From Tolumonas osonensis (GTDB lineage: Bacteria; Pseudomonadota; Gammaproteobacteria; Enterobacterales; Aeromonadaceae): 64,000 nt of DNA. Positions within the stretch are counted from its first letter, which is position 1. Each line of letters opens with the position of its first letter. Position numbers and translations under genes: made by a program. Below, in pieces: positions 19,351-30,247 of the stretch. The notes under the pieces were generated by a model. The model ran no database searches. It saw only the letters and a list, made by a program, of their open reading frames with translations, and was not told the origin of the DNA. The stretch spans positions 124,001-188,000 of the forward strand of contig NZ_JACHGR010000001.1 of NCBI RefSeq assembly GCF_014202415.1, in the 5' to 3' direction.

Positions 19351-20901
19351 CTAGCTATGTTGCCCAATCAGGCTGGTCATCACCGCCGTATTAGCCATGT
19401 CCGCATCATCATCGAACTGATAGATGTCGTCACGAAACTGCAACTGTCCCTGCTTATCAACCCAGCTACGCCAGTAAACCGTGTAAACCGGCACTGGATC
19501 TGGCACGGACAACCATTTGGTCGTATCTTCCTTCAGCATCTGCTCCAGCTTGGTGATGTTCCATTTTGAGCCTTTCAATAACAAACGGGCAAAATCATCA
19601 GCCTCCTCCACCCGGACACAACCAGAACTCAGCGCTCTCAAATCACGGTTGAAATAAGCGGGAGAAGAAGTGGAATGCAGATAAATCGCATCATTGTTCG
19701 GCAAATAAAACTTATACCGGCCAAGCGCATTGTGATCACCCGGTTTCTGTCGCAAACGATAAGGGAAGTTTTCTTCTGTACCATCCCACACCATAGCCTC
19801 CGGCGCCACGGTCATCCCCTGCGAATCAACCAGTTCAAACTGCCCTTTATCCAGAAAATGTTTGTCTTTTTGCAACTTGGGCACTAAATCCTTCTGCAGG
19901 ATACTTTCCGGTACATGCCAGGCCGGATTCACCACAACGCTGGATATCTCACTGGACAATATAGGGGTCTGGCGTTGTGTCTGACCTACGATAACCCGAC
20001 TGGAGAATATCTCCTGCTGTTTATCCAGAACCCGTAAACGAAACTCCGGTATATTGACCAGAACATACCGGCGGGAAGAGATATTTTGCGGCAAATCACT
20101 GCGTAAAATACTACGGGCCAGAATCACCGCGCGCACCTGTGGCGGCAAACGCAGCCATTTCAGAGTCCGGTGTCCAATAACGCCGTCCGCTTCCAGCCCG
20201 TGTCGTTGCTGAAAGTGTTTCACCGCCTGAACCGTCACTGCATCATAATCAGGCTGCCCCATCTGCTCGTCAGTCAACGCGCCGGATTGCAAATCACCGT
20301 TGCGTAACAGCACATTCCTGAACAACGGCAATACCGTATTTTGTTCACCCGGTTTTACTTTCACTGAAGGTAGTTCCGGCCACGGCGCTTTTCTGGATTC
20401 ACTGAGCAGGGACAGTAATACGCGGCGACTGTCCAGATAACTCATCGTGTGCGGACGTAATTTATTGATATAGGTTTCAGCGTCGGTACGATGCAGTAAC
20501 AAGACATATTCATGTCGGCTAAGCGCCGGGGCAGACGGATTAAATTTTTTCAGATGAAATCGTTCCCGTGAATCCCAGTCCAGCGCGTGCCATTCACGGC
20601 GGAACTGCCGCAGCAGCGTATAGATCCGGTAATATGTCTCCGGTTCCTGCGCCAGTTCAGGTCGTCTGATTAATTGCAGCCAGATATCAGCGAAAACCGG
20701 GTGAATTCCTGTCATTGCAACTTCCATCAGCTGCTGGGTCAGCTCTGACCGGATAGCAGCGGATGGTAATGGCAATACAGTCGTTACCTCATGATGAGTA
20801 TCCAATGGCACAGCATCGCCATGACGGGTATTTACCGCAAAACACTGACTGTTCCATGCCAGCAGAAGCACTACTGCAGCAGGCACAAATTTGCCACGCA
20901 T
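19351..20901 (-). CDS. ldtD: Murein L,D-transpeptidase, LdtD/YcbB-like
   Basis: A 516-residue exported enzyme that forms 3-3 (DAP-DAP) cross-links in peptidoglycan. A signal peptide (about 1-22) is followed by a helical scaffold region, a peptidoglycan-binding domain (about 205-250, with AVKHFQQRHGLEADGVIG), and a YkuD catalytic domain (about 275-450). Catalytic His409 lies in IYLHS and Cys428 in SSGCVR. Domain order and overall layout match E. coli LdtD (615 residues), with a shorter N-terminal part. The start has an excellent AGGAGG site. It lies between cysZ and cysK but opposite in direction, so it is not part of the cys group. Confidence 0.92.
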   Translation of the reverse strand: MRGKFVPAAVVLLLAWNSQCFAVNTRHGDAVPLDTHHEVTTVLPLPSAAIRSELTQQLMEVAMTGIHPVFADIWLQLIRRPELAQEPETYYRIYTLLRQFRREWHALDWDSRERFHLKKFNPSAPALSRHEYVLLLHRTDAETYINKLRPHTMSYLDSRRVLLSLLSESRKAPWPELPSVKVKPGEQNTVLPLFRNVLLRNGDLQSGALTDEQMGQPDYDAVTVQAVKHFQQRHGLEADGVIGHRTLKWLRLPPQVRAVILARSILRSDLPQNISSRRYVLVNIPEFRLRVLDKQQEIFSSRVIVGQTQRQTPILSSEISSVVVNPAWHVPESILQKDLVPKLQKDKHFLDKGQFELVDSQGMTVAPEAMVWDGTEENFPYRLRQKPGDHNALGRYKFYLPNNDAIYLHSTSSPAYFNRDLRALSSGCVRVEEADDFARLLLKGSKWNITKLEQMLKEDTTKWLSVPDPVPVYTVYWRSWVDKQGQLQFRDDIYQFDDDADMANTAVMTSLIGQHS

Positions 20902-21155
20902 CTACTTCCTCCTAATCCCTGTCGTCATATCAGCCATATAACAGGGTTGCGCAATAAGCTTATTGTTCTGAATTACATTAATTATGCCTAAAACAAGGCC
21001 GGGAGATCTGGTTATTTTTAACAGTAGCGGAATATCATTTTCCGCTGAATAAGCTATATCTTGTTATTACATATGGTTATAACAAAACAGCATTTCCTAT
21101 CCTTGCATTTAAGATTAACCTACATGCAACAAAGACCTACCCCGCAGGAGCGAAC
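20902..21155. promoter_or_regulatory. ldtD/cysK divergent promoter region
   Basis: A 254-base AT-rich spacer serving both directions. Stretches rich in ATAA/TTAT before cysK (about 21040-21110) are the kind of DNA bound by CysB, but no site can be assigned by eye. Confidence 0.35.
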
Positions 21156-22124
21156 ATGAGCAAAATCTATGCAGATAACTCACTGACCATTGGTAACACT
21201 CCGCTGGTTCGCCTGAACCGCGTAAGTAAAGGCAATGTATTAGCTAAAGTTGAAAGCCGTAATCCGAGCTTCAGCGTAAAATGCCGTATCGGCGCAAACC
21301 TGATTTGGGATGCAGAGAAAAAAGGCATTCTGAAACCAGGCAAAGAAATTATCGAACCAACCAGCGGCAACACGGGTATCGCTCTGGCATTTGTTGCCGC
21401 CTCCCGCGGTTATGGTATTACACTGACCATGCCTGCCACCATGAGCCTTGAACGTCGTAAACTGCTGAAGGCACTGGGGGCAAATCTGGTACTGACCGAA
21501 GGCCCGCTGGGGATGAAAGGTGCGATTGCCAAGGCAGAAGAGCTGGTGAACTCGGATCCGGAAAAATACGTTCTGCTGCAACAGTTTGAAAACCCGGCCA
21601 ACCCTGAAATTCATGAAAAAACCACCGGTCCGGAAATCTGGAATGATACCGATGGTCAGGTTGATGTCGTGGTAGCGGGTGTTGGCACCGGCGGTACCAT
21701 TACCGGTATCTCCCGTTATATCAAGAAAACTCAGGGTAAACAGATTATCAGTGTGGCGGTAGAACCTGCCGAATCACCGGTGATCAGCCAGAAACTGGCC
21801 GGTGAAGAGATCAAACCAGGTCCGCATAAAATTCAGGGTATCGGCGCCGGTTTCATTCCCGGCAACCTCGATTTGTCCCTGCTCGATCGCGTGGAAAAAG
21901 TATCCAGTGACGATGCGATTGCCATGGCCCGTCGCCTGATGGAAGAAGAAGGTATTCTGGCAGGTATCAGTTCCGGCGCTGCGGTTGTTGCCGCAAACCG
22001 TCTGGCAGAACTGCCTGAGTTCGCAGATAAGACAATCGTCGTCATTCTGCCAAGTTCCGGTGAACGTTACCTGTCGAGCGTATTGTTCCAGGGTATTTTC
22101 ACTGAACAGGAACTGCAGTCCTGA
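21156..22124 (+). CDS. cysK: Cysteine synthase A
   Basis: A 322-residue PLP enzyme (O-acetylserine sulfhydrylase A) that makes L-cysteine from O-acetylserine and sulfide. The PLP lysine is Lys42 in SFSVKCRIG, the substrate loop TSGNTGIA is at about 68-75, and the phosphate-binding GTGGT loop is at about 177-181. Length and sequence follow E. coli CysK closely. AGGAG lies 6 bases before the ATG. It is followed by its own terminator and then the PTS operon, the same order as in E. coli. Confidence 0.98.
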   Translation: MSKIYADNSLTIGNTPLVRLNRVSKGNVLAKVESRNPSFSVKCRIGANLIWDAEKKGILKPGKEIIEPTSGNTGIALAFVAASRGYGITLTMPATMSLERRKLLKALGANLVLTEGPLGMKGAIAKAEELVNSDPEKYVLLQQFENPANPEIHEKTTGPEIWNDTDGQVDVVVAGVGTGGTITGISRYIKKTQGKQIISVAVEPAESPVISQKLAGEEIKPGPHKIQGIGAGFIPGNLDLSLLDRVEKVSSDDAIAMARRLMEEEGILAGISSGAAVVAANRLAELPEFADKTIVVILPSSGERYLSSVLFQGIFTEQELQS

Positions 22125-22150
22125 GTTTCGCTCCGGTTGCCTTACATTAA

Positions 22151-22175
22151 AAGCACGCTGCGGCGTGCTTTTTTT
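22151..22175 (+). terminator. cysK terminator
   Basis: AAGCACGC-TGCG-GCGTGCTT hairpin followed by a T run, 27 bases after the stop. Confidence 0.9.
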
Positions 22176-22418
22176 ATTCTATTCTCCCCTACTTTTACTC
22201 AACTAGCGGTCTTTTCTTAGGCTGAAAAGCAAAAGAGTAACTCTTTGGTTAACGAAGCAGCTGGATCCGTACTACAACTCGTTATTTTATCAATAACATC
22301 TCGGTAACATTATGCAAAAAGTCGCGTTTTAATATGCAAAATCGTTTATCTCAGCAGCAGGTCGATGGTATCCTTAGCTCGCTCGACAATATGGATTTAT
22401 TTAATTTGGGGTGAACAA
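22176..22418 (+). promoter_or_regulatory. ptsH upstream region
   Basis: A 243-base non-coding spacer holding the PTS operon promoters. A short inverted repeat AAAGAG-TAA-CTCTTT lies near 22232-22246, and a GTCGA/TCGAC pair lies just before the gene (about 22362-22386). No clear CRP or Cra palindrome was found by eye. Confidence 0.4.
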
Positions 22419-22676
22419 ATGTACGAGAAGTCTGTACTGATTACTGCTGAAAACGGTCTGCACACACGTCCTGCAGCTCAATTCGTTAAAGAAGCAAAAG
22501 AATTTCAAAGCGAAGTAACCGTGATCAGCGGTGGTAAAACTGCCAGCGCCAAGAGCCTGTTCAAACTGCAAACTCTGGGTCTGACCAAAGGCACTACCAT
22601 CACTATCCGCGCTGAAGGCAGTGATGAGCAGAAAGCTGTTGATAAACTGGTTGCACTGATGGACGAGCTGGAATAA
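22419..22676 (+). CDS. ptsH: Phosphocarrier protein HPr
   Basis: An 85-residue general PTS phosphocarrier. It takes phosphate from enzyme I at His15 (GLHTRPAA) and passes it to the sugar-specific EIIA proteins. The region around Ser46 ([13 protein letters not shown]) is typical of enterobacterial-type HPr. The start at 22419 fits the 85-residue family length; the frame is open 54 bases upstream without support. It is the first gene of ptsH-ptsI-crr, with 59 bases to ptsI. Codon use is strongly optimised. Confidence 0.98.
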   Translation: MYEKSVLITAENGLHTRPAAQFVKEAKEFQSEVTVISGGKTASAKSLFKLQTLGLTKGTTITIRAEGSDEQKAVDKLVALMDELE

Positions 22677-22735
22677 TCCGGCTCTTTCTGTTTTTGCACT
22701 TTTTTTATCCCTATTAACACAACATAGGTACGGCT

Positions 22736-24463
22736 ATGATCTCTGGTATCCTGGCATCACCTGGCGTTGCATATGCCAAGGCCCTGGTGCTGAAAGAACA
22801 ACACATTGTTATCAATCAGGCTCCTATCTCCTCCTCTCAGGTTGATAGCGAAGTAGCTCGTTTTTACGAAGCCCGCACTAAGTCTGCGCACCAATTGGAA
22901 GCCATCAAAGAAATGGCGGGTAAGACTTTCGGTGAAGAGAAAGAGGCTATTTTCGAAGGTCATATCATGCTGCTCGAGGACGAAGAACTCGAACAGGATA
23001 TCCTGACCCTGATCCGTGATGAAATGTTTAGTGCGGACCGCGCTATTCATCAGGCTATCGAGCAATATGCTTCCATGATGGCTGAACTGGATGACCCATA
23101 CCTGCGTGAACGTGCAACCGACTTCCGTGACATCGGCAGCCGTCTGATTAAAAACGTTCTGGGTATGGAAATTGTTAACCTGAGCACTATCGATGAAGAA
23201 GTGATTCTGGTTGCTAACGATCTGACTCCATCAGAGACTGCCCAGATCAACCTGAACTACGTACGTGGTTTCGTAACCGATATCGGCGGCCGTACCTCTC
23301 ATACCTCTATCATGGCGCGTTCACTGGAACTGCCAGCGATTGTTGGTACTAACGATATTACCAAGCAAGTACAAAGCGGTGATTTCCTGATCCTGGACGC
23401 GATCCACAATCAGGTACATATCAATCCGTCAGAAGAAGTACTGGCACAAACCAAAGCGGCTCAGGCTAAATTCCTGGCTGAGAAAGCTGAACTGGCTAAA
23501 CTGCGTGAACTGCCAGCGACCACTCCTGATGGTCACCAGGTAGAAGTCTGTTCTAACATTGGCACCGTGAAAGATATGGATGGTGCACACCGTAATGGTG
23601 CGGAAGGTGTTGGTCTGTACCGTACCGAATTCCTCTTCATGGATCGTGATGCACTGCCATCAGAAGAAGAACAGTTCCAGGCTTACAAAGAAGTGGCTGA
23701 AGCCATGCCTGATAAGCCAATCATTGTCCGCACCATGGATATCGGTGGCGACAAAGAACTGCCTTACATGAAGTTTCCGAAAGAGATGAACCCGTTCCTG
23801 GGCTGGCGTGCTGTGCGTATCTTCTTCGATCGCAAAGACATCATGCATACCCAGCTGCGTGCGATTCTGCGTGCATCCAAATTCGGTAAACTGCGCATCA
23901 TGTTCCCGATGATTATCGGCGTTGAAGAATTCCGTTCACTGAAAGCTGAACTGGAAGAGCTGAAAGCGGATCTGCGCGCTCAGGGCATTCCGTTCGATGA
24001 AAGCATCGAAGTCGGTATCATGGTGGAAACACCTGCTGCAGCGGTCATGGCTCGTCATCTGGCGAAAGAAGCAGACTTCTTCAGTATCGGTACCAACGAT
24101 CTGACCCAGTACACTCTGGCGGTTGACCGTGGTAACGAGATGATTTCCCGTCTGTATAACCCGCTGTCACCTGCGGTACTGAACCTGATCAAACAGGTTA
24201 TTGACGCTTCTCATGCCGAAGGTAAATGGACCGGTATGTGTGGTGAACTGGCCGGTGACGAACGCGCTACCGTGCTGCTGCTGGGTATGGGTCTGGATGA
24301 GTTCTCAATGAGTGCTATCTCTATCCCACGCGTGAAGCAACTGGTTCGTAACACCAGCTTCGCTGATGCGAAAGCACTGGCAGATCGCGCACTGGCAGCG
24401 GCAACAGCTGCTGAAGTTGAAGCGATTGTGGACGACTACTTTGTGAAGAACGAAGCCGTCTGA
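22736..24463 (+). CDS. ptsI: PTS enzyme I
   Basis: A 575-residue phosphoenolpyruvate-protein phosphotransferase, the first enzyme of the sugar PTS. The phosphorylated His189 lies in [12 protein letters not shown]. The PEP-binding C-terminal domain has the [14 protein letters not shown] signature (about 453-466) and catalytic Cys in GMCGELAGD (about 500-508). Length equals E. coli EI. It sits between ptsH and crr, with 41 bases to crr, and shares their biased codon use. Confidence 0.98.
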   Translation: MISGILASPGVAYAKALVLKEQHIVINQAPISSSQVDSEVARFYEARTKSAHQLEAIKEMAGKTFGEEKEAIFEGHIMLLEDEELEQDILTLIRDEMFSADRAIHQAIEQYASMMAELDDPYLRERATDFRDIGSRLIKNVLGMEIVNLSTIDEEVILVANDLTPSETAQINLNYVRGFVTDIGGRTSHTSIMARSLELPAIVGTNDITKQVQSGDFLILDAIHNQVHINPSEEVLAQTKAAQAKFLAEKAELAKLRELPATTPDGHQVEVCSNIGTVKDMDGAHRNGAEGVGLYRTEFLFMDRDALPSEEEQFQAYKEVAEAMPDKPIIVRTMDIGGDKELPYMKFPKEMNPFLGWRAVRIFFDRKDIMHTQLRAILRASKFGKLRIMFPMIIGVEEFRSLKAELEELKADLRAQGIPFDESIEVGIMVETPAAAVMARHLAKEADFFSIGTNDLTQYTLAVDRGNEMISRLYNPLSPAVLNLIKQVIDASHAEGKWTGMCGELAGDERATVLLLGMGLDEFSMSAISIPRVKQLVRNTSFADAKALADRALAAATAAEVEAIVDDYFVKNEAV

Positions 24464-24504
24464 TAGAATCGTATTGATCAACATTATAATTCAGGAGCTA
24501 ACCC

Positions 24505-25020
24505 ATGGGCTTTTTTGATTTTCTGAAGAAGATGGTCTCTTCTGACAACAGCGCAGCTGATACCGCTGGTATCGAAATTTTTGCGCCGCTGTCTGGTGAG
24601 ATTGTACCGATTGAAGATGTACCGGATGTGGTTTTCGCTGAGAAAATCGTTGGTGACGGTATTGCTATCAAGCCAACCGGCAACAAAATGGTTGCTCCGT
24701 GTGATGGCGTGATTGGTAAAATCTTCGAAACTAACCACGCATTCTCTCTGGAATCTGATACCGGTATCGAACTGTTTGTTCACTTCGGTATTGATACTGT
24801 TGAGCTGAAAGGCCAGGGCTTTACCCGCATCGCGCAGGAAGGCCAACAGGTCAAGAAAGGCGACACTATCATTGAGTTCGATCTGGCATTCCTGCAAAGC
24901 AATGCAAAATCAACTCTGACTCCAGTTGTTATTTCTAACATGGATGACGTGAAATCACTGACCAAACTGTCTGGTCCTGTGACTCTGGGTGAAACCCCGG
25001 TACTGCGCATCAAGAAATAA
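24505..25020 (+). CDS. crr: PTS EIIA-Glc
   Basis: A 171-residue glucose-specific EIIA, also the central regulator of carbon uptake and adenylate cyclase. The phosphorylated His93 lies in LFVHFGIDTVEL and the supporting His78 in TNHAF. The N-terminal amphipathic tail (MGFFDFLKKM) that binds membranes is present. It is two residues longer than the E. coli protein. Last gene of the pts operon, closed by a terminator. Confidence 0.98.
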   Translation: MGFFDFLKKMVSSDNSAADTAGIEIFAPLSGEIVPIEDVPDVVFAEKIVGDGIAIKPTGNKMVAPCDGVIGKIFETNHAFSLESDTGIELFVHFGIDTVELKGQGFTRIAQEGQQVKKGDTIIEFDLAFLQSNAKSTLTPVVISNMDDVKSLTKLSGPVTLGETPVLRIKK

Positions 25021-25040
25021 GAACCCTTCGGGTTACCAGA

Positions 25041-25069
25041 AAAGCCGGCTGAAAATGCCGGCTTTTTTT
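25041..25069 (+). terminator. pts operon terminator
   Basis: AAAGCCGGC / GCCGGCTTT hairpin with a 7-base loop and T tract. Confidence 0.9.
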
Positions 25070-25130
25070 ATTCGTTCAATTCCCGCTTGTTGATATTCTC
25101 TGCCCGCTGTTTGCAGTATTTGCAGATACA

Positions 25131-25154
25131 AAAAAACCCTCCAGGGAGGGTTTT
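25131..25154 (-). terminator. thr operon terminator
   Basis: Read leftward, CCCTC-CTGG-GAGGG followed by TTTTTTT. It lies 22 bases past the thrC stop. Confidence 0.8.
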
Positions 25155-25175
25155 GATAACACGAAAAGATAAAAC

Positions 25176-26450
25176 TTACGCCATCAGAAACTCACGCAGC
25201 TTCGCAAAATCTGCCGGCATGAAAGCAGACAGCAGCGGCAGATCTGCACGATCAGCCAGCGCTTTCGGCAATGGCAGTTCGATATTCAGGATCTCTTCCA
25301 CGCTTTCTTTGAATTTTGCCGGATGTGCTGTACACAGGAAAATACCGACTTCATCAGCAGCCAGCTGAGATTGCAGTACATCCCACGCGATCACGCCGTG
25401 TGGCTCGCACAGATAGCCTGCTGCATACAGTTTTTTCAGGCTAGCGCGGGTTTCTTCATCAGTACGGGCCGCATAACCCAGTTCTTTCAGATCCCAGCCT
25501 TTCACCTTGAACAGCTCTTCAACACGAGGCCAGTTGTTAGGGCGGCTGACATCCATTGCATTCGACAGCGTCGGCACGGTTTCTTTAGGAGCCCAGGTAC
25601 CTTCTGCCAGATAACGTGGCACCGTATCGTTGGCATTAGTTGCCACGATGAAGCGCTTAACTGGCAGTCCCAGCGCCTTGGCAATCAGACCTGCAGTCAG
25701 GTTACCGAAGTTGCCGGACGGAACAGCAATCACCGCCTGTTCACGCTGTGCTTTTGGCAACTGGGCGATTGCTTCAAAGTAGTAGCAGATCTGTGCAGCC
25801 AGACGGCTGATATTGATGGAGTTTGCAGAGTTCAGACCGATCGTTTTTTTCAGCTCTTCATCATCAAATGCATTTTTTACCATCGCCTGACAGTCATCAA
25901 AGGTGCCTTTAATGGCGATAGTGCGGATGTTACCACCCAGTGTGCAGAACAGTTTTTCCTGCAGCGGGCTGATCTTGCCTTCCGGATACAGAATGACAAC
26001 TTCGATATTCGGCAAACCATAGAAAGCATGCGCTACGGCGGCACCGGTATCACCGGAAGTCGCTGTCAGGATGGTGATCTTCTCGCCATTGCTGAAGGCG
26101 GTCAGACATTGCGCCATGAAGCGGCCACCAAAGTCTTTGAATGCCAGCGTTGGGCCGTGGAACAGTTCCAGCGCATAGGTGTTATCAGCAACTTTTGCCA
26201 GCGGAGCCGGGAAAGAGAACGCCGTCGCCACCATCTCCTGCAGTTTTTCCGAAGACAGTTCATCACCGATCAAATGCTTCAGGATAGCCACAGAACGTTC
26301 AACCAGCGGTTTATCCAGCAGCGCATCCACATCGGCTAACGGTGCGATCTGCTCTGGGAAGAACAGACCCTGACCGCGGCCCAGCCCCTGTTTTACGGCC
26401 TGAGCAAAGCTGACCTGTTCTGAATGATCCTTGATGTTGTAAAGCTTCAT
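25176..26450 (-). CDS. thrC: Threonine synthase
   Basis: A 424-residue PLP enzyme converting O-phosphohomoserine to threonine. The PLP lysine lies in [10 protein letters not shown] (about residue 107). The start [19 protein letters not shown] is the same type as in E. coli (428 residues). It overlaps thrB by four bases (ATGA), so translation is probably coupled. Third gene of thrABC, closed by the terminator at 25131. Confidence 0.97.
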   Translation of the reverse strand: MKLYNIKDHSEQVSFAQAVKQGLGRGQGLFFPEQIAPLADVDALLDKPLVERSVAILKHLIGDELSSEKLQEMVATAFSFPAPLAKVADNTYALELFHGPTLAFKDFGGRFMAQCLTAFSNGEKITILTATSGDTGAAVAHAFYGLPNIEVVILYPEGKISPLQEKLFCTLGGNIRTIAIKGTFDDCQAMVKNAFDDEELKKTIGLNSANSINISRLAAQICYYFEAIAQLPKAQREQAVIAVPSGNFGNLTAGLIAKALGLPVKRFIVATNANDTVPRYLAEGTWAPKETVPTLSNAMDVSRPNNWPRVEELFKVKGWDLKELGYAARTDEETRASLKKLYAAGYLCEPHGVIAWDVLQSQLAADEVGIFLCTAHPAKFKESVEEILNIELPLPKALADRADLPLLSAFMPADFAKLREFLMA

Positions 26451-27403
26451 AGTCCTTGTCCTGTAATTTGAGTTCCCTGGCGATCGATTTTGCACACATG
26501 GCAGAAACCATCTTCATTCTGGATGAAGTTGGCTTCCAGCCAATCTTTCATGCGTAACGCCTGTTGTTTATCTGTCATTGCAATAAAGACGGTTGGGCCT
26601 GAACCGGAGATGCCGGTCGCCAGCGCGCCTGACATGGCTGCATGCTGACGTACTTCGTTGAATTTCGGAATCAATGCCTGACGATATGGCTCAGCAATAA
26701 CGTCTTTCAGCATTGCTGAAGCCAGTTTCTCCTGACCGGTGTGGCTGGCATGCACAAACGCAGCCAGACGACGGCCATAGGTCAGACAATCGCTGCGGCG
26801 GTACTGCGCAGGCAGAATAGCGCGCGCTTCCGCAGTGGAAATGCTGATGCCCGGATAGCAGGCAACCCAGTACCAGTTATCAAAGGTCGGCACTGACTGG
26901 CTGATCACGCCTTCTTCTTCGATCATCAGCTGCAGGCCGCCCAGATAGCATGGCGCCACGTTATCATAATGGACAGAACCGGAAATCTGACCTTCCAGCT
27001 CGCCCATCAGCAGTAATGCTTCGTTCTGATCCAGCGCATAATCATGGAAGGCATTCAGTGCGGCTAATGCGGCCACAATACTGGAAGCACTGGAGCCCAG
27101 TCCTGAACCGATAGGCAGATTTTTTTCCAGTACCATGCGCAGCGGTTTAACGCTTAAACCACGTTTTTTCAGTGCGGCGGCATAACCCAGATAGCAATCG
27201 TAAACGATGTTCTTTTCTGCTTCTGCCGGCAATTTATGCGAAAAACGGCCTTTGCAGCTTAGCGCAAACGGGGCGTCGTGATCGGCCACTTCAACCCGGT
27301 CTCCCAGCAGCGCACCATCGATAGGTGCCAGAGCGGCACCTAATACGTCAAAACCAACGCTAACGTTACCAATAGAGGCCGGAGCATATGCTACTACGGT
27401 CAT
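26447..27403 (-). CDS. thrB: Homoserine kinase
   Basis: A 318-residue GHMP-family kinase that phosphorylates homoserine with ATP. The glycine-rich ATP loop [12 protein letters not shown] is at about 91-102, and the C-terminal GISGSGPT motif at about 254-261. Slightly longer than E. coli ThrB (310). It starts 4 bases after thrA and overlaps thrC, so it is tightly coupled within the operon. Confidence 0.97.
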   Translation of the reverse strand: MTVVAYAPASIGNVSVGFDVLGAALAPIDGALLGDRVEVADHDAPFALSCKGRFSHKLPAEAEKNIVYDCYLGYAAALKKRGLSVKPLRMVLEKNLPIGSGLGSSASSIVAALAALNAFHDYALDQNEALLLMGELEGQISGSVHYDNVAPCYLGGLQLMIEEEGVISQSVPTFDNWYWVACYPGISISTAEARAILPAQYRRSDCLTYGRRLAAFVHASHTGQEKLASAMLKDVIAEPYRQALIPKFNEVRQHAAMSGALATGISGSGPTVFIAMTDKQQALRMKDWLEANFIQNEDGFCHVCKIDRQGTQITGQGL

Positions 27404-27407
27404 GGAG

Positions 27408-29867
27408 TTATACCTCTTGCTTCCAGTTCAGAGTACGCAGCACATCCGCGAATACGCCGGCTGCGGTCACTTCAGTGCCCGCACCGTAACCGCGCAAGAC
27501 CAAAGGAATCGGTTGATAATAAGTGGAGAAGAACGCCAGCGCGTTTTCACCATCTTTCACTTTGTATAACGGATCGTTTTCGTCCACTTCTTTGATCGCA
27601 ACTTTGCACTGACCGTTTTCGATGCTGCCAACATAACGCAGCACTTTACCTTCGGCTTTCGCCGCGGCAACGCGCTCACGGAACCAGGCATCGGCTTCCG
27701 GCAGACGCTTGATAAACTCTTCGGTAGAACCTGTTGCATCGAATCCCGGTGGCAGAGCCTGTTCAACGACGACATCGCTCAGCTCCAGCGGCATACCGGC
27801 CTCACGGGCCAGAATCAGCAGCTTACGGGCCACGTCCATACCACTTAAATCATCACGCGGATCCGGTTCGGTGAAACCGTTGCCTTTGGCAGTCAGAGTG
27901 GCTTCGGAGAAACTACAGCCTTCATCCAGCTTACCGAAAATGAATGACAGCGAACCGGACAGAATACCGTTAAAGGCCTGTAGTTTATCACCAGCCTTGA
28001 TCAGATTCTGCAGGTTTTCGATAACCGGCAGACCTGCACCCACGTTGGTTTCATACAGGAATTTACGACGGGTAACCTGAGCGGTACGACGCAGTTCACG
28101 GTAGTACTGGATGGAACTGGTGTTGGCTTTTTTGTTCGGTGTGACCACATGGAAACCGGCGGCCAGGAAGTCGGCATACTGATTCGAGATATTCTCGTCA
28201 GAAGTACAATCCACAATCACCGGGTTGATCAGATGGCTGTCATCCACTAACTGCTTGATTGCCTGCAGATTAAAACGTTCTGTCGCTTTTTCGAGAGCTT
28301 CCTGCCAGTTGTTCAGATCCAGTCCGTCCTTCGACAGCGCCATCTTGCGGGAGTTAGCCAGGCCAACCACGCGCAGACCGATACCCTGCTTGCTCAGCAC
28401 CGCCTGCTGGCGACGAATTTGCTGCAGCAAGGCACCGCCAACACCACCCAGACCAACCAGGATGATATCGATGAATTGCTGAGTGCCAAACAGGTTCTGG
28501 TGACAGGCTTTGATCGCTTCAGTCACTTTCTTGTTGCCCACAACCGCAGAGATAGAACGTTCGCTGGACCCCTGAGAGATCGCAACGATGTTGATGGCAG
28601 CCTGAGCCAGCGATGTGAAGAAGCGGGCTGCGATCCCTTTCATGGTACGCATGCCATCACCGACCAGTGACAGAATCGCCAGATCATGACGGATTTCGAT
28701 CTCTTCCAGCAGACCGGCTTGCAGTTCCAGTTCAAACTCCTGATTCAGCACTTTCAGTGCTTTCTCGGCATCATAAGTATGGATACAGAAGCTGATGCTG
28801 TATTCGGAAGAAGCCTGGGTGATCAGTACTACGGATACACCGGCACGGGAAACTGCAGTAAACATACGACCAGCCATGCCAACCATGCCCTTCATGCCAG
28901 GACCACTGACGTTGATCATAGAGATACCGGACAGATCAGAGATCCCTTTCACCGGATATTGATCGTCGCCGTGATCAGCGCTGATCAACGTGCCCTCACC
29001 CTGTGGGTTGAAGGTATTTTTGATCAGGCATGGAATATGGAAACGGGCGATAGGAGCGATAGTACGTGGATGAAGAACCTTGGCACCGAAGTAAGAAAGT
29101 TCCATCGCTTCTTTATAAGACATGCGTTTCAGCAGTACCGCATCCGGCACCAGACGCGGGTCGCAGCTGTAAACGCCGTCCACGTCAGTCCAGATTTCAC
29201 AGCAGTCTGCGTTGACACAAGCTGCCAGCACTGCGGCAGAATAGTCAGAACCGTTACGGCCCAGCAGTACCAGTTCACCTTTAGCGTTACCACCGGTGAA
29301 CCCCGCCATCAGATACACATGACCTTCATTGACCGGCTGCGCAGCAAAACGGGCACGGGAAGCATCGATATCGACGTGAGATTCAAGGAAACTGCCTTCA
29401 GCCAGCAGCATTTCAACCGGGTTGATCAACGTGACTTTTTCACCACGCGCCAGTAACAGTTGTTCCATGCAAGCAATGGATAAGGCTTCGCCACGGCTCA
29501 GAATCAGCGCCTGTACACTGTCAGGGCACTGGTTCAGCAACTGGATACCCTGCATTTTGCTGCGGATGGTGCCCAGTTCCTGCTGCAGACGCTGCATTAA
29601 CTGTTCGTCAGCCAGATTGGCATAACGCGCTTTCAGTCCGGTGATCAGACGGGTGAAAATACCTTCGATTTCCGCCAGCGTCGCGCTGGCATCCTCACCT
29701 TTGCTGGTCTGAGCAACCAGTGCTACCAGCAGGTTAGTCACCTTGGCCGGTGCGGATAACACCAATGCCACCTGAACCTGTTGCTGATTGTTCACAACGA
29801 TATCGGAGACCCGTAGGAATCTTTCCGCATCGGCCAGTGAAGAACCACCAAACTTAAGTACACGCAT
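27408..29867 (-). CDS. thrA: Aspartokinase I / homoserine dehydrogenase I
   Basis: An 819-residue bifunctional enzyme for the first and third steps of threonine synthesis. The aspartokinase part begins [17 protein letters not shown], then two ACT domains (about 310-460, the threonine feedback site), then the homoserine dehydrogenase part with the [16 protein letters not shown] loop (about 468-480). E. coli ThrA has 820 residues. The ATG at 29867 follows GGGAGAGG; the frame is open 183 bases upstream through the attenuator but has no family match there. Expression is controlled by the leader and attenuator just upstream. Confidence 0.98.
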   Translation of the reverse strand: MRVLKFGGSSLADAERFLRVSDIVVNNQQQVQVALVLSAPAKVTNLLVALVAQTSKGEDASATLAEIEGIFTRLITGLKARYANLADEQLMQRLQQELGTIRSKMQGIQLLNQCPDSVQALILSRGEALSIACMEQLLLARGEKVTLINPVEMLLAEGSFLESHVDIDASRARFAAQPVNEGHVYLMAGFTGGNAKGELVLLGRNGSDYSAAVLAACVNADCCEIWTDVDGVYSCDPRLVPDAVLLKRMSYKEAMELSYFGAKVLHPRTIAPIARFHIPCLIKNTFNPQGEGTLISADHGDDQYPVKGISDLSGISMINVSGPGMKGMVGMAGRMFTAVSRAGVSVVLITQASSEYSISFCIHTYDAEKALKVLNQEFELELQAGLLEEIEIRHDLAILSLVGDGMRTMKGIAARFFTSLAQAAINIVAISQGSSERSISAVVGNKKVTEAIKACHQNLFGTQQFIDIILVGLGGVGGALLQQIRRQQAVLSKQGIGLRVVGLANSRKMALSKDGLDLNNWQEALEKATERFNLQAIKQLVDDSHLINPVIVDCTSDENISNQYADFLAAGFHVVTPNKKANTSSIQYYRELRRTAQVTRRKFLYETNVGAGLPVIENLQNLIKAGDKLQAFNGILSGSLSFIFGKLDEGCSFSEATLTAKGNGFTEPDPRDDLSGMDVARKLLILAREAGMPLELSDVVVEQALPPGFDATGSTEEFIKRLPEADAWFRERVAAAKAEGKVLRYVGSIENGQCKVAIKEVDENDPLYKVKDGENALAFFSTYYQPIPLVLRGYGAGTEVTAAGVFADVLRTLNWKQEV

Positions 29868-29885
29868 ATACCTCTCCCTGTAACG

Positions 29886-29917
29886 AAAAAGCCCGTACCT
29901 GGTTAGGGGACGGGCTT
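29886..29917 (-). terminator. thr operon attenuator
   Basis: Read leftward: AAGCCCGT, a 13-base loop, ACGGGCTT, then TTTCG. It lies between the thrL stop (29944) and the thrA ribosome site, the position of a transcription attenuator controlled by ribosome movement over thrL. Confidence 0.85.
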
Positions 29918-29943
29918 CGTGAATTTTTTCTGTTATTCGTGCA

Positions 29944-30018
29944 TCAGCCCGCGCCAGTACCACCAATTGTGGTGCCGGTAATGATAATAATTGTGCGGGT
30001 AGCAATAATAGACAGCAT
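29944..30018 (-). CDS. thrL: thr operon leader peptide
   Basis: A 24-residue ORF with 6 Thr and 7 Ile codons, including four Ile in a row ([12 protein letters not shown]), ending GGTGAG, which resembles the GNGAG end of E. coli ThrL. It should stall ribosomes when charged tRNA-Thr or tRNA-Ile is low and so prevent formation of the terminator at 29886. An in-frame ATG at 30045 is rejected as start because it lies upstream of the predicted transcription start. The ribosome site is modest (GAAG, 8 bases away). Confidence 0.85.
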   Translation of the reverse strand: MLSIIATRTIIIITGTTIGGTGAG

Positions 30019-30046
30019 AATCGGACTTCGGATAAAAAGTGACATA

Positions 30047-30076
30047 GCAATACCGGATCAGGTGCATGGCTGTCAA
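30047..30076 (-). promoter_or_regulatory. thr operon promoter
   Basis: Read leftward: perfect -35 TTGACA (30071-30076), an 18-base spacer, and -10 TATTGC (30047-30052). Transcription would start near 30040, about 20 bases before thrL. Confidence 0.65.
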
Positions 30077-30247
30077 CAAAATTCTGTCACAATCCATTCT
30101 TTCAGGCTATTCACAATCGCTGAAACGCCTATTTGTTCTGCGTCGCGGCATGTATTGTTAATAACATTGAAAAAACAGATCTACTGTCATATGAATGCAG
30201 CAAATATGTTAAAATCAGAACAATTTCATTTACCACAGAGAATTTCC

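Noticed and set aside
25323-26339. A 338-codon open frame on the + strand
   Set aside because: Antisense to thrC, with no ribosome site and no recognisable protein features.
30043-30045. Upstream ATG extending thrL to 33 residues
   Set aside because: It lies upstream of the start site predicted from the TTGACA/TATTGC promoter and lacks a ribosome site.
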